Part shown: positions 45,802 to 53,168 of the stretch, piece after piece
Numbering within the stretch: position 1 is the stretch's first letter
Layout: the number at the start of each line of letters is the position of its first letter
Assembly (NCBI GenBank): GCA_036725345.1
Contig: DAIMEJ010000001.1
Span: forward strand, 372,001-436,000
Direction of reading: 5' to 3'
DNA from: JAPLJU01 sp036725345
GTDB taxonomy: Bacteria; Desulfobacterota; Syntrophia; Syntrophales; UBA2192
DNA length: 64,000 bases
Program-made: the position numbers and the translations under genes
The notes under the pieces: model-generated
The model's database searches: none
What the model saw: only the letters and a program-made list of their open reading frames with translations
Told to the model about the DNA's origin: nothing

Positions 45802-46581
45802 TCACCACAGCCGTCGCACCTTCACGCCATTGCCGCCCAGATACTCCTTCAGGTCCCGTATCGTATAGGTTCCGTAATGGACGATCGACGCGATGAGGGC
45901 CGCGTCGGCCATCCCCCGCGTGAGTACGTCCAGAAGATGTTCCTGCTTTCCCGCGCCGCCGGAAGCGATGACGGGAATCCTGACATTCGTAGAGATGAGT
46001 CGCGTCAGTTCCAGCTCATAGCCGTCCAGCGTACCATCGGCATCGATTGAATTCAGACAGATCTCCCCCGCGCCGAGGCTCTCCGCCTCCTTCGCCCATC
46101 GGAAGGCATCTATCCCCGTGTACTTCCGGCCTCCCTGGATGACAATCTCGTAACCCGAAGGAATTGTTGCGCTCTTGTCCACTTTCTTCACGTCCATACC
46201 GAGGACGATGCACTGGCTCCCGAAAGCCTTTGCCCCCTCGCTGATAACCCGGGGGTTTTCGACGGCACCCGAGTTGACGCTCACCTTCTCGGCACCGGCG
46301 AGGATGACCGCACGCATCTGCTCGACCGTGCGAATCCCGCCGCCGACGGAGAACGGGATAAAGATCGTCTCCGCAACACGACGGACGACGTCGATCATGA
46401 TCTCCCGCCCCTCGGCCGAGGCCGTGATGTCGTAGAAGACGATTTCATCGGCCCCCTGCTCGTAGTAGGTCTTCGCCGCCTCGACAGGATCGCCGATATC
46501 GATATTGCCCTTGAATTTGATCCCCTTGGTCAGCCGTCCATCCCGGACGTCCAGGCAGGGAATGATCCGCTTACTGAGCAT
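45802..46581 (-). CDS. hisF: Imidazole glycerol-phosphate synthase cyclase subunit
   Basis: This 259-residue TIM barrel has the catalytic Asp in PCLDVRDGR (Asp11) and a second Asp in VLGMDVKK. The phosphate sites GGGIRT and ASGGAG are present. It closes the imidazole ring using ammonia from HisH. Its 5' end overlaps hisH by 11 bp. The length and motifs are normal. Confidence 0.95.
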   Translation of the reverse strand: MLSKRIIPCLDVRDGRLTKGIKFKGNIDIGDPVEAAKTYYEQGADEIVFYDITASAEGREIMIDVVRRVAETIFIPFSVGGGIRTVEQMRAVILAGAEKVSVNSGAVENPRVISEGAKAFGSQCIVLGMDVKKVDKSATIPSGYEIVIQGGRKYTGIDAFRWAKEAESLGAGEICLNSIDADGTLDGYELELTRLISTNVRIPVIASGGAGKQEHLLDVLTRGMADAALIASIVHYGTYTIRDLKEYLGGNGVKVRRLW

Positions 46582-47206
46582 CTCTTCCCTCCCAGCGGCA
46601 GAAGTTCTTCAGGATCTGAAGCCCGAAGCGTCCGCTTTTTTCGGCGTGGAACTGGACGGCCACGAGGTTTTGATACGCCACAACGGCGCAGAACCGTATG
46701 CCGTAGTCCGACCATCCCGCTACAAGTTTTTCATCGGCGGGTACGGGATAAAAGGAGTGGACGAAATAGAACTCCGAACCTGACGGTAAAGCCCTGAAGA
46801 CCGGGTGATGCCCCGTGAAGTCCACACGGTTCCAGCCCATGTGGGGTATCTTGATAGGTCTTCCGTCTTGCCGGAGCCCCTCTGGAAAGCGCTTCACCCT
46901 TCCCGGCACCAGGCCGAGACATGTTGCATTATCCTCCTCGCTGTATTCAAAGATGACCTGGGTTCCGAGGCATATGCCAAGGATAGGTTTTCCCGCCTGG
47001 AATACATCCCGGATACATGCATTGAGCCCCGCGGATCGCAGGTGTGTCATGGCCTCACCGGCTGCACCCACGCCGGGGAAGATGATACGCTCCGCCCTTT
47101 GAATTTTACGGGGGTCACCGGTGATCTCACAGGACTCGCCCAGATGTTGAAGGGCCCTGGCCACGCTGGTCAGGTTCCCCGCACGATAGTCTATGATGGA
47201 TATCAC
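46571..47206 (-). CDS. hisH: Imidazole glycerol-phosphate synthase glutaminase subunit
   Basis: This 211-residue class I amidotransferase begins MISIIDYRAGNL, has the nucleophile in ILGICLGTQVIF and the His/Glu pair in VQFHAEKSG, where most HisH proteins have HPEKS. It passes ammonia to HisF, encoded immediately downstream and overlapping. It is divergent from the fluoride-riboswitch gene; both promoters lie in 47207-47340. Confidence 0.93.
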   Translation of the reverse strand: MISIIDYRAGNLTSVARALQHLGESCEITGDPRKIQRAERIIFPGVGAAGEAMTHLRSAGLNACIRDVFQAGKPILGICLGTQVIFEYSEEDNATCLGLVPGRVKRFPEGLRQDGRPIKIPHMGWNRVDFTGHHPVFRALPSGSEFYFVHSFYPVPADEKLVAGWSDYGIRFCAVVAYQNLVAVQFHAEKSGRFGLQILKNFCRWEGRDAQ

Positions 47207-47296
47207 GCCCGCACCTTCTGACTTGTATGCAGCGGATGGATACTAACTTAAAAATAAAGTGAAATCAACGATTACAGTCTTGTAACCCCTGCGGGT

Positions 47297-47325
47297 TTGA
47301 CACCGGCAGCCTCTTTGTGTTAGTA
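47297..47325 (+). promoter_or_regulatory. Possible promoter upstream of the fluoride riboswitch
   Basis: TTGACA (47297-47302) is a perfect -35 box. The -10 candidate 17 bp later (TTAGTA, 47320-47325) is weak. Transcription from here would begin about 20 bases before the aptamer. Confidence 0.4.
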
Positions 47326-47351
47326 GAAGTTCTCCCGATTTTTATGCGGGC

Positions 47352-47398
47352 GGTGATGGGGTTCACCGGGGACTGCCCTCAGGGCTGATAACTCCTAC
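47352..47398 (+). ncRNA. Fluoride riboswitch aptamer (crcB motif)
   Basis: GGTGATGGGGTTCACC (47352-47367) forms the first stem-loop. A short joint and ACTGCCCTCAGGGCTGAT follow, then AACTCCTAC (47390-47398). These are the conserved parts of the crcB RNA in order: GGnGAUGGnGUUCnCC, a small GCC/GGC hairpin, and CUGAUnACUCCUAC. The 3' segment can also pair with GTAGGAGTT at 47431-47439, the usual switching strand of this class. It controls the dynamin-like gene rather than a CrcB/Fluc or CLC-F exporter. Confidence 0.88.
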
Positions 47399-47430
47399 GA
47401 AGGAAATCCTACAGCGGACCGAATTTTCCG

Positions 47431-47491
47431 GTAGGAGTTCTCAGGTGAATCCCGAAGAAGCTCCTGCCGGAAAGACGTGCGGGAGTTTTTT
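47431..47491 (+). terminator. Riboswitch expression platform: terminator hairpin that also masks the ribosome site
   Basis: AAGCTCCTGC (47458-47467) pairs with GCGGGAGTTT (47479-47488), followed by further T to 47491, and the ATG is at 47492. The GGGAG in the 3' arm is the only ribosome site. GTAGGAG (47431-47437) can pair either with the aptamer's CTCCTAC or with CTCCTGCC (47461-47468), which would break the terminator. Fluoride binding should therefore switch the gene on. Confidence 0.75.
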
Positions 47492-49168
47492 ATGGTGCCT
47501 GCTAAAGCAACCACGGCCCTTCCTCTTCAGATCCATGCTGCCCAAATCCTTGGCGATATCAAAAACATCATCGCCGATTTTGACATCGCGTCACTCAACC
47601 GCCAAGTCCAGGCCTGCGAGAACCTGCTCACCGAAAATCCACCTATCGACGTCGCCGTGCTCGGCCAGTTCAAGTCCGGCAAGAGTTCTTTCATCAACAG
47701 CCTCATGGGCAGGGCGATTCTCCCTGTCGGTGTCATTCCAGTCACGACGGTCATTACACGCCTTCAGTACGGTCAGAGAGAAAGGGCCGTGATTCGGACG
47801 TATGATGGGAAGGAATTCGAGATTGATCTCAACAATCTCGACCAGTACACATCAGAAGCCAGGAACCCCTCCAATGAAAAAAACGTGGAGATGGTGGATA
47901 TCGAGCATCCCGCGCTTGAAGATTATGCCGGCCTCCGGATCGTCGATACACCCGGCCTCGGCAGTGTCTTCAAATATCACATGCAGACGTCGGAACAATG
48001 GCTCCCGGAAGTCGGCGCCGCACTGCTGGCCATCAGCGCCGATCGACCCTTGTCTGAAAACGACCTGCAGTTGATCCGGGAACTGATGCAGCACACCCCG
48101 AGGATCATCCTTCTGCTAACAAAGGCGGATCTTCTGACGGCGGAGCAGCAGATCGAGGTTACCCGGTTTTTCGAAGAAACCCTGAAGAAAGAGCTCAATC
48201 GCGAATTTCCCACCTACCTCTATTCTACAAAGGTCGACACGAAAAAGTTCCGGCATCGACTGGAGGCTGAACTTCTATTCAAGCTTGCTGCAAATCGCGA
48301 CTTTGAATTCAGAAAAATCCTGCAATACAAGACTCAGTCTTTGATCCGGGCCTGCCTTGGATATCTCGAGATAGCCCTGAAGACGGCCATGCAGGCCGAT
48401 ATCGACCGTGAGGCATTGCGAAAGCAGATTCTCGACGAGAAAGTCAACTATGATCACATCCGTGAAGAACTCTTTATCTTGTCAAGGGAGAATCAGAAAC
48501 AGACCCGCATCCTGATCATGAATTACCTCGAAAGCCTGGAAAAACCGCTTCGAAAAAAAACAAGAGAAAAACTATCGAAAGAAATGGCCACCTGGAAGGG
48601 CAACCTCTGGAAACTCACCCGGAGGTTTGAAGGGTGGCTGGCGGATGCCCTGACGGCAGAAATAAAGGAAATCTCAAGGAAAGAACACCGGCATTTTTAC
48701 GGTACCCTGAAAAAAGCCCATGTCAGCCTCATGCGATCCCTCGAAACCTTCCGGACGCTTCTCGGAAACAATGTCGAGCGAGTACTGGGTGTAAAGCTCG
48801 CAGAGGCGGATTGGAAGATTGATGTCTCGGAACCGGAACATCCCGATATTAAAACGGTCCGGACCTTCGATTACCATTTCGACCTCATATGGTTTTTCAT
48901 CCCCATGTTCATCTTCAGGGGTCTTTTTGAGAAACACTTCATGAACAAGATCCCCTACGAGGTGACAGCTAACCTGTCACGCATGGCCGCCCAGTGGGAG
49001 GACCGGATAAACAGGACCATCGATGAGATGCGCAAGCAGGCATTGAAATACGTGCAGGACGAACTTTCAACGATCGAATCGCTCCTGTGGAGATCTCACG
49101 ACCGATCAGACGACATCAGAGAGATGATCCGGTCTCTGCAGGATGCATCCGAAAAGCTGTCAGGGTAA
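47492..49168 (+). CDS. Bacterial dynamin-like GTPase under a fluoride riboswitch
   Basis: This 558-residue protein has a dynamin-type GTPase domain: G1 GQFKSGKSSF near residue 60, G2 in VIPVTTV, G3 DTPGLGS and G4 TKAD. A long helical region follows, and a hydrophobic hairpin near residues 465-485 (LIWFFIPMFIFRGLF) could insert in membrane, as the paddle of bacterial dynamin-like proteins does. These proteins reshape or repair membranes. Start: the ATG at 47492 follows GGGAG, which is buried in the riboswitch terminator; a GTG at 47477 lies inside the hairpin and is unlikely. The stop overlaps the next gene by one base. Confidence 0.85.
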   Translation: MVPAKATTALPLQIHAAQILGDIKNIIADFDIASLNRQVQACENLLTENPPIDVAVLGQFKSGKSSFINSLMGRAILPVGVIPVTTVITRLQYGQRERAVIRTYDGKEFEIDLNNLDQYTSEARNPSNEKNVEMVDIEHPALEDYAGLRIVDTPGLGSVFKYHMQTSEQWLPEVGAALLAISADRPLSENDLQLIRELMQHTPRIILLLTKADLLTAEQQIEVTRFFEETLKKELNREFPTYLYSTKVDTKKFRHRLEAELLFKLAANRDFEFRKILQYKTQSLIRACLGYLEIALKTAMQADIDREALRKQILDEKVNYDHIREELFILSRENQKQTRILIMNYLESLEKPLRKKTREKLSKEMATWKGNLWKLTRRFEGWLADALTAEIKEISRKEHRHFYGTLKKAHVSLMRSLETFRTLLGNNVERVLGVKLAEADWKIDVSEPEHPDIKTVRTFDYHFDLIWFFIPMFIFRGLFEKHFMNKIPYEVTANLSRMAAQWEDRINRTIDEMRKQALKYVQDELSTIESLLWRSHDRSDDIREMIRSLQDASEKLSG

Positions 49169-50019
49169 TGTTCACTGCCGATTCAGATCACGTTACGGAC
49201 ACCCTCAATGAGAAGGCGGCCCGTTATATCCTGGAACGTCATCTGAAGGAAGGCGGCTTCTGCTTCTATCGCATGAATGAACCAAGCGGCGCGGACACTT
49301 ACTGGGCCGTGGCGGCGCTCGAGACACTCGGGGTACCTTTCAAGGACAAAAAAACAATCCGTTATCTGCAAGGATTTCAGCACCCCGACGGTTCATACGA
49401 GAGTGTTTACCATGCATACTATGCGATCAAAAGCCTGCAGCTTCTTGATGAAGAACCGGACAGTAACCCCGTCCCCTATATCCTGAAAAAAGCCAAAATC
49501 CATGACGTGAATCGTATGCCCGCCGGTGGAGCATCTATCTTCAAGGGGCTCTACCATGTCATAGACCTTGCCTATTCCCTGGATATGGACCTGGGCAGAA
49601 AGTTGAGACAGGAAATCGTTCGCTTCGTTCTGCGTTACCAGATAGATTCCACCGGTTTCGGGCATCCACATGCCACACTGGTCGATACCTTTCACGCACT
49701 CAAGATTTTGGCATGGCTCGGGTACCCGCTGGACAGGCTCGGCACGGAAAACTTTGTCAAAAAATGTGAAACCCCGGTCTTCGGCTTCGTGAATGTCCCC
49801 CGGACAGCCCCGGCATTCATTGAACACATTTTTGCGGGAACTTCATCCTCTGTTGTTCTTTCACGGAAATCGCGATATAGAGGGCGCTGCATCGATTTTA
49901 TATCGGGCTGCCAGCGCAGGAATGGCGGATTCTCGAGAACGACGCACGGCGGCATCGCGACACTGGAGTATACATTTCTCGCTGTTCACACCTTGAAGAG
50001 CCTGAGTGCTCCGGAATGA
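49168..50019 (+). CDS. Terpene cyclase/prenyltransferase-fold protein
   Basis: This 283-residue protein shows repeated alpha-alpha units with GGF/GSY turns as in prenyltransferase-beta and squalene cyclase toroids: EGGFCFYRMNEPSGADTYWAV, HPDGSYESVYHAYYAI, STGFGHPHATLVDTFHAL and NGGFSRTTHGGIATLEYTF. No DXDD cyclase motif is seen, and it is only about half of a squalene cyclase, so catalysis is uncertain. The ATG overlaps the dynamin gene's stop (TAATG), so the two are made together. It would be induced by fluoride through the upstream riboswitch. Confidence 0.75.
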   Translation: MFTADSDHVTDTLNEKAARYILERHLKEGGFCFYRMNEPSGADTYWAVAALETLGVPFKDKKTIRYLQGFQHPDGSYESVYHAYYAIKSLQLLDEEPDSNPVPYILKKAKIHDVNRMPAGGASIFKGLYHVIDLAYSLDMDLGRKLRQEIVRFVLRYQIDSTGFGHPHATLVDTFHALKILAWLGYPLDRLGTENFVKKCETPVFGFVNVPRTAPAFIEHIFAGTSSSVVLSRKSRYRGRCIDFISGCQRRNGGFSRTTHGGIATLEYTFLAVHTLKSLSAPE

Positions 50020-50038
50020 CATTTTTTCAGGAGGGGAT

Positions 50039-50482
50039 ATGGTTGAGGCTCATAAAAACTGCATTTTCTGCGAGATCATCAACGGGGGCGGCAAGGCCTA
50101 CCGGGTCTATGAAAACGATCACGCCCTCGCCATTCTCGACATCCACCCTTACACGGAAGGTCACTGCCTGGTCCTCTCGAAGCGTCACGTCCCCTGGTGG
50201 CACCAGCTGACAGAGAAGGAGACGTCAAGCCTTTTCAAGGCCGCGAACATCGTGGCGAACCGGATGATGAAGACCTACAACCCCGACTTCGTCTTCCTCT
50301 ACGCCCGGGGAAGAAGAATCCCCCACACGCACCTTTTCCTGATCCCCACATACGGCGGCGACGTGCTGGATCGCTTCTTCAACGCCCTAGAGAATTTTCA
50401 GGAGTCACCCGAAAAGCTCGTGAGGCTGAAAGAGCCCCTGTCCATGGAAGAGGCCGCCCGACGGCTGGGCGAACAGGAATGA
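50039..50482 (+). CDS. HIT-family protein with degenerate histidine triad
   Basis: This 147-residue protein has the HIT fold (CIFCEIINGGGKAYRVYENDHALAILDIHPYTEGHCLVLSKRHV) with a CxxC zinc-type pair at the start. The active-site segment reads PHTHLFLIP, so the first two His of HxHxH are present but the third is Phe. Family members hydrolyse nucleotide phosphoramidates or dinucleotides. AGGAGGGG precedes the ATG at 50039; the gene starts 19 bp after the toroid gene and is probably the last of the fluoride-controlled operon. Confidence 0.85.
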   Translation: MVEAHKNCIFCEIINGGGKAYRVYENDHALAILDIHPYTEGHCLVLSKRHVPWWHQLTEKETSSLFKAANIVANRMMKTYNPDFVFLYARGRRIPHTHLFLIPTYGGDVLDRFFNALENFQESPEKLVRLKEPLSMEEAARRLGEQE

Positions 50483-50500
50483 ACCCCTGGAGACAGATGC

Positions 50501-51076
50501 CTACTTTTTTGCAATGGGTGTTTGCTCTTCCTGGGCTGAAATCAAGAAACTTTTGACCTGCCGGACACCCGAGACACTGAAGGCATGGTCGACGGCCCTT
50601 CCGATGTGCTTCTGGGAACCGACGACGCCCAGAAGAACGACATTGCACTGGACGGATTTGACTTCGACGCTTGTCGACCAGATGTTGCCGTCCCGGAGGA
50701 TCTTTGACTTCACCTCGGAGTTGATCCTCGCGTTGTCGGATGGCGAGCAGCGTCCATCCTTCGTCCTCGGAAGAAGATAGGCCGTCACCGACTTCACCCC
50801 GCCGACGCTTCCCGCCAGCATGACGGCATTGTCCCTCTGCTGGGGCCAGTCATACTCACCGACGAGATAAGCCTGTCCGCCATAGACATAGATGGAGACA
50901 TCCGTGGTCTTGACGCTCGGGTCCTCGATAAATTTCGCTTTTATCTTGGATTCTTTGACCTCATCCCTGGCGTGGGTCTCTGCGTTTCGGTCACGGATGA
51001 CGGTGTCATAGACAGTGCAACCGGTGAACAGGACAAGGAAAAAGAAAAGCACTCCATAAAAGGCATATCTTTTCAC
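50501..51076 (-). CDS. BON-domain lipoprotein (copy 1)
   Basis: This 191-residue protein has a lipoprotein signal ending LFTGC (about residue 20) and two BON-like units (KESKIKAKFIEDPSVKTTDVSIYVYGGQAYLVGEY and SEVKSKILRDGNIWSTSVEVKSVQCNVVLLGVVGS). BON domains bind phospholipid and occur in envelope stress proteins such as OsmY and DolP. It is a paralogue of the protein at 51757-52305, sharing VQCNVVLLGVVGSQK. Convergent with the HIT gene. Confidence 0.8.
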   Translation of the reverse strand: MKRYAFYGVLFFFLVLFTGCTVYDTVIRDRNAETHARDEVKESKIKAKFIEDPSVKTTDVSIYVYGGQAYLVGEYDWPQQRDNAVMLAGSVGGVKSVTAYLLPRTKDGRCSPSDNARINSEVKSKILRDGNIWSTSVEVKSVQCNVVLLGVVGSQKHIGRAVDHAFSVSGVRQVKSFLISAQEEQTPIAKK

Positions 51077-51189
51077 GGCCTCACCTCGCAGAAGTTCATG
51101 TTTTAATTTGATTTTTATGCAATCTGCGGGCCAATGTGACGTGACGCGAAGTCGGTCTCAATTTTTTCCGCGCTTACCCCTCAGGCCGG

Positions 51190-51780
51190 ATGGCCCTCTC
51201 CCGATGCCGGCGCAGGCAGCGTCATCTTAAAAAATTGATCATTTTTACCGGATCGGATAAGGTGGTGAAAAAATGGAAAGGTTCCGGGGAAACCGGAACT
51301 TCAGGCGTGAAATATCAGAAACCTCTCATACTGGGCATGGTGGTCGGTCTCGTATCAGGACCCTTCATCATGAGTTTCCTGGCGTTTCTTTACGTGGCCG
51401 CAACGGACTACGGGAGTCTCAAGGGAGAGGACTGGCCCTGGGCCATCACCAGCATCATGTCGGCGGTCTTTGTGAGCACCCCGATGCATTTGCTGGTGGG
51501 CGGGGTCATGGGTCTTCTCTCGCAGCGTCTCAACCGCCTTTTTTGCGTGCTGATCGGAGGAGCCTGCGGGGCAACGACGGGCTACTTCACATCTCCTTGG
51601 GTCGACGTTGAACGGTTCAGCCACGGCGAGAGCGCTTATATTGTGCTGCTGCTCCTCACGGCCATTGCCATTGCCGTTATCGTCAAACGCATCGCTTCGT
51701 CCAAGATCCCCATCGACTGGGACATGGATCTCTCGGGCGAGACGAGAAGCAAGTACCTACCGGACAGACCGCAAGAATGA
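51190..51780 (+). CDS. Membrane protein of unknown function
   Basis: This protein of up to 196 residues has four hydrophobic segments (LILGMVVGLVSGPFIMSFLAF, ITSIMSAVFVSTPMHLLVGG, CVLIGGACGATTGYF, YIVLLLLTAIAIAVIV). The first 40 residues are basic and lack family character, so the start may be a later GTG (51262 or 51307). I recognise no family. It lies between two BON lipoprotein genes and overlaps the tail of the second by 24 bp. Confidence 0.55.
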   Translation: MALSRCRRRQRHLKKLIIFTGSDKVVKKWKGSGETGTSGVKYQKPLILGMVVGLVSGPFIMSFLAFLYVAATDYGSLKGEDWPWAITSIMSAVFVSTPMHLLVGGVMGLLSQRLNRLFCVLIGGACGATTGYFTSPWVDVERFSHGESAYIVLLLLTAIAIAVIVKRIASSKIPIDWDMDLSGETRSKYLPDRPQE

Positions 51781-52305
51781 TTTGATCCCCCTCACCCCTT
51801 TCACGCCCTTGGCGTGCGAGACGGCCTTGTCGATCTCTTTCTGCGATCCGACAACCCCGAGGAGGACGACGTTGCACTGAACCGTCTTGACATCCACATT
51901 CTTCGACCAGATATCCCTGTCTCCGATCAGCTTCTCTTTGACCGACGAGGTGATGGAAATGTTATCCGTCGACCCGCAGCCCTTCACCTCTCTCTTGGGA
52001 AGCATATAGGGTGTCACCGACGCCACGCCCTTCACATCCCTTGCAATCGAAATGGCCCGCTCCTTCTGCCTGTCCGCCTCATATTCGCCGACGAGGTAGA
52101 CATTGCCGGTATAACAGAACGCGGAGACATCCAGGAACTTCGCCGTTTCGTCGGCAATCAATTTCGAGGCGATTTCCGCTTCTATCGTTTCATCCTTTGC
52201 ATAGGTCTCCACCTTCCGGTCCGTAACTGCGGCATCATAGGCCATACAGCCGGCAATGGCAAAAAGGGCGAAAAGACAAAAACCGAAAATCAGGATTCTT
52301 TTCAC
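51757..52305 (-). CDS. BON-domain lipoprotein (copy 2)
   Basis: This 182-residue protein has a lipoprotein signal ending FAIAGC and two BON-like units, the second with VKTVQCNVVLLGVVGSQKE. It is a paralogue of the protein at 50501-51076. I use the GTG at 52305 (MKRILIFGF), because the longer frame puts a polar stretch before the signal peptide. It likely sits in the outer or inner membrane facing the periplasm. Confidence 0.78.
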   Translation of the reverse strand: MKRILIFGFCLFALFAIAGCMAYDAAVTDRKVETYAKDETIEAEIASKLIADETAKFLDVSAFCYTGNVYLVGEYEADRQKERAISIARDVKGVASVTPYMLPKREVKGCGSTDNISITSSVKEKLIGDRDIWSKNVDVKTVQCNVVLLGVVGSQKEIDKAVSHAKGVKGVRGIKSFLRSVR

Positions 52306-52458
52306 GACGGCCCCATTCCGGTTTGTATTTCTCAAATGTTCCACAATATATACGTCTTTTTTATACGGCAGTTATGGGTCTTACATCATGTTTTACTTTA
52401 AAATATTCGCCGCACGGACCGATATGCTCCAGCCCACCGGGTCATTAGAAGGCCGGTC

Positions 52459-52953
52459 CTATTCCACCTTCTTGAAAGCCTGCTTCTTGGCCTTGCACAC
52501 GGGACATTCGTCGGGTGCGTGGTTCTCCGCCGTGTAACCGCACACCTGGCAGACGTAGTAGGTCACATCGGGGTTCTTCCCCAGGTTGTCCAGGGCCTTT
52601 TGATAGAGACCGGCGTGAATCTTCTCGACGGCGTTGGCGAATTCGAAGGACCGAAGCGCCCCTTTCTGTCCCTCGGTCTTGGCATCCTCGATCATCACGG
52701 GGTACATTTTCTGGAACTCGTAGGATTCCCCCGCGATCGCCTCCTCGAGATTCTCCTTCGTGCTTCTGATTCCGGCGAGTTCCCTGAGGTGCGCATGGGC
52801 GTGGACCGTCTCGGCCTCGGCCGCCGCCCGGAAGAGCTTTGCTACCTGCGGATGGCCCTCCTGCTCCGCTTTTTTCGCGAAGGCCAGGTACTTCCTGTTT
52901 GCCTGGGATTCCCCCGCGAAGGCTTCCTTCAGATTTTTTTCCGTCTTCGACAT
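52459..52953 (-). CDS. rbr: Rubrerythrin
   Basis: This 164-residue protein has a ferritin-like diiron domain with the ligands in EAFAGESQANRKYL, EAETVHAHAH, EEAIAGESYEF and EKIHAGLY, and a C-terminal rubredoxin domain with CQVCGYTAENHAPDECPVC. It reduces hydrogen peroxide in anaerobes. The ATG is preceded by AGGAGG. It is a single gene; the 215 bp upstream to the glgA stop hold no gene I can see. Confidence 0.95.
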   Translation of the reverse strand: MSKTEKNLKEAFAGESQANRKYLAFAKKAEQEGHPQVAKLFRAAAEAETVHAHAHLRELAGIRSTKENLEEAIAGESYEFQKMYPVMIEDAKTEGQKGALRSFEFANAVEKIHAGLYQKALDNLGKNPDVTYYVCQVCGYTAENHAPDECPVCKAKKQAFKKVE

Positions 52954-53168
52954 AAAACCTCCTATCGGTGTTGAATTTTCCCGGATTTCAGAAAAGGCTC
53001 ACCCTGCGATCAACCGGACCCCGAAATATCATTGAGCACGCTCGGACATGAGCCGGGGCGAGCTGAATGTATAATTATACATGAGAAGTACTTGCGTGAC
53101 AAACATAAAAGATGCCGACCTTGAATGTCGGAATCACCATCATCGTATTTTTCTGATTCATCGCGCTG

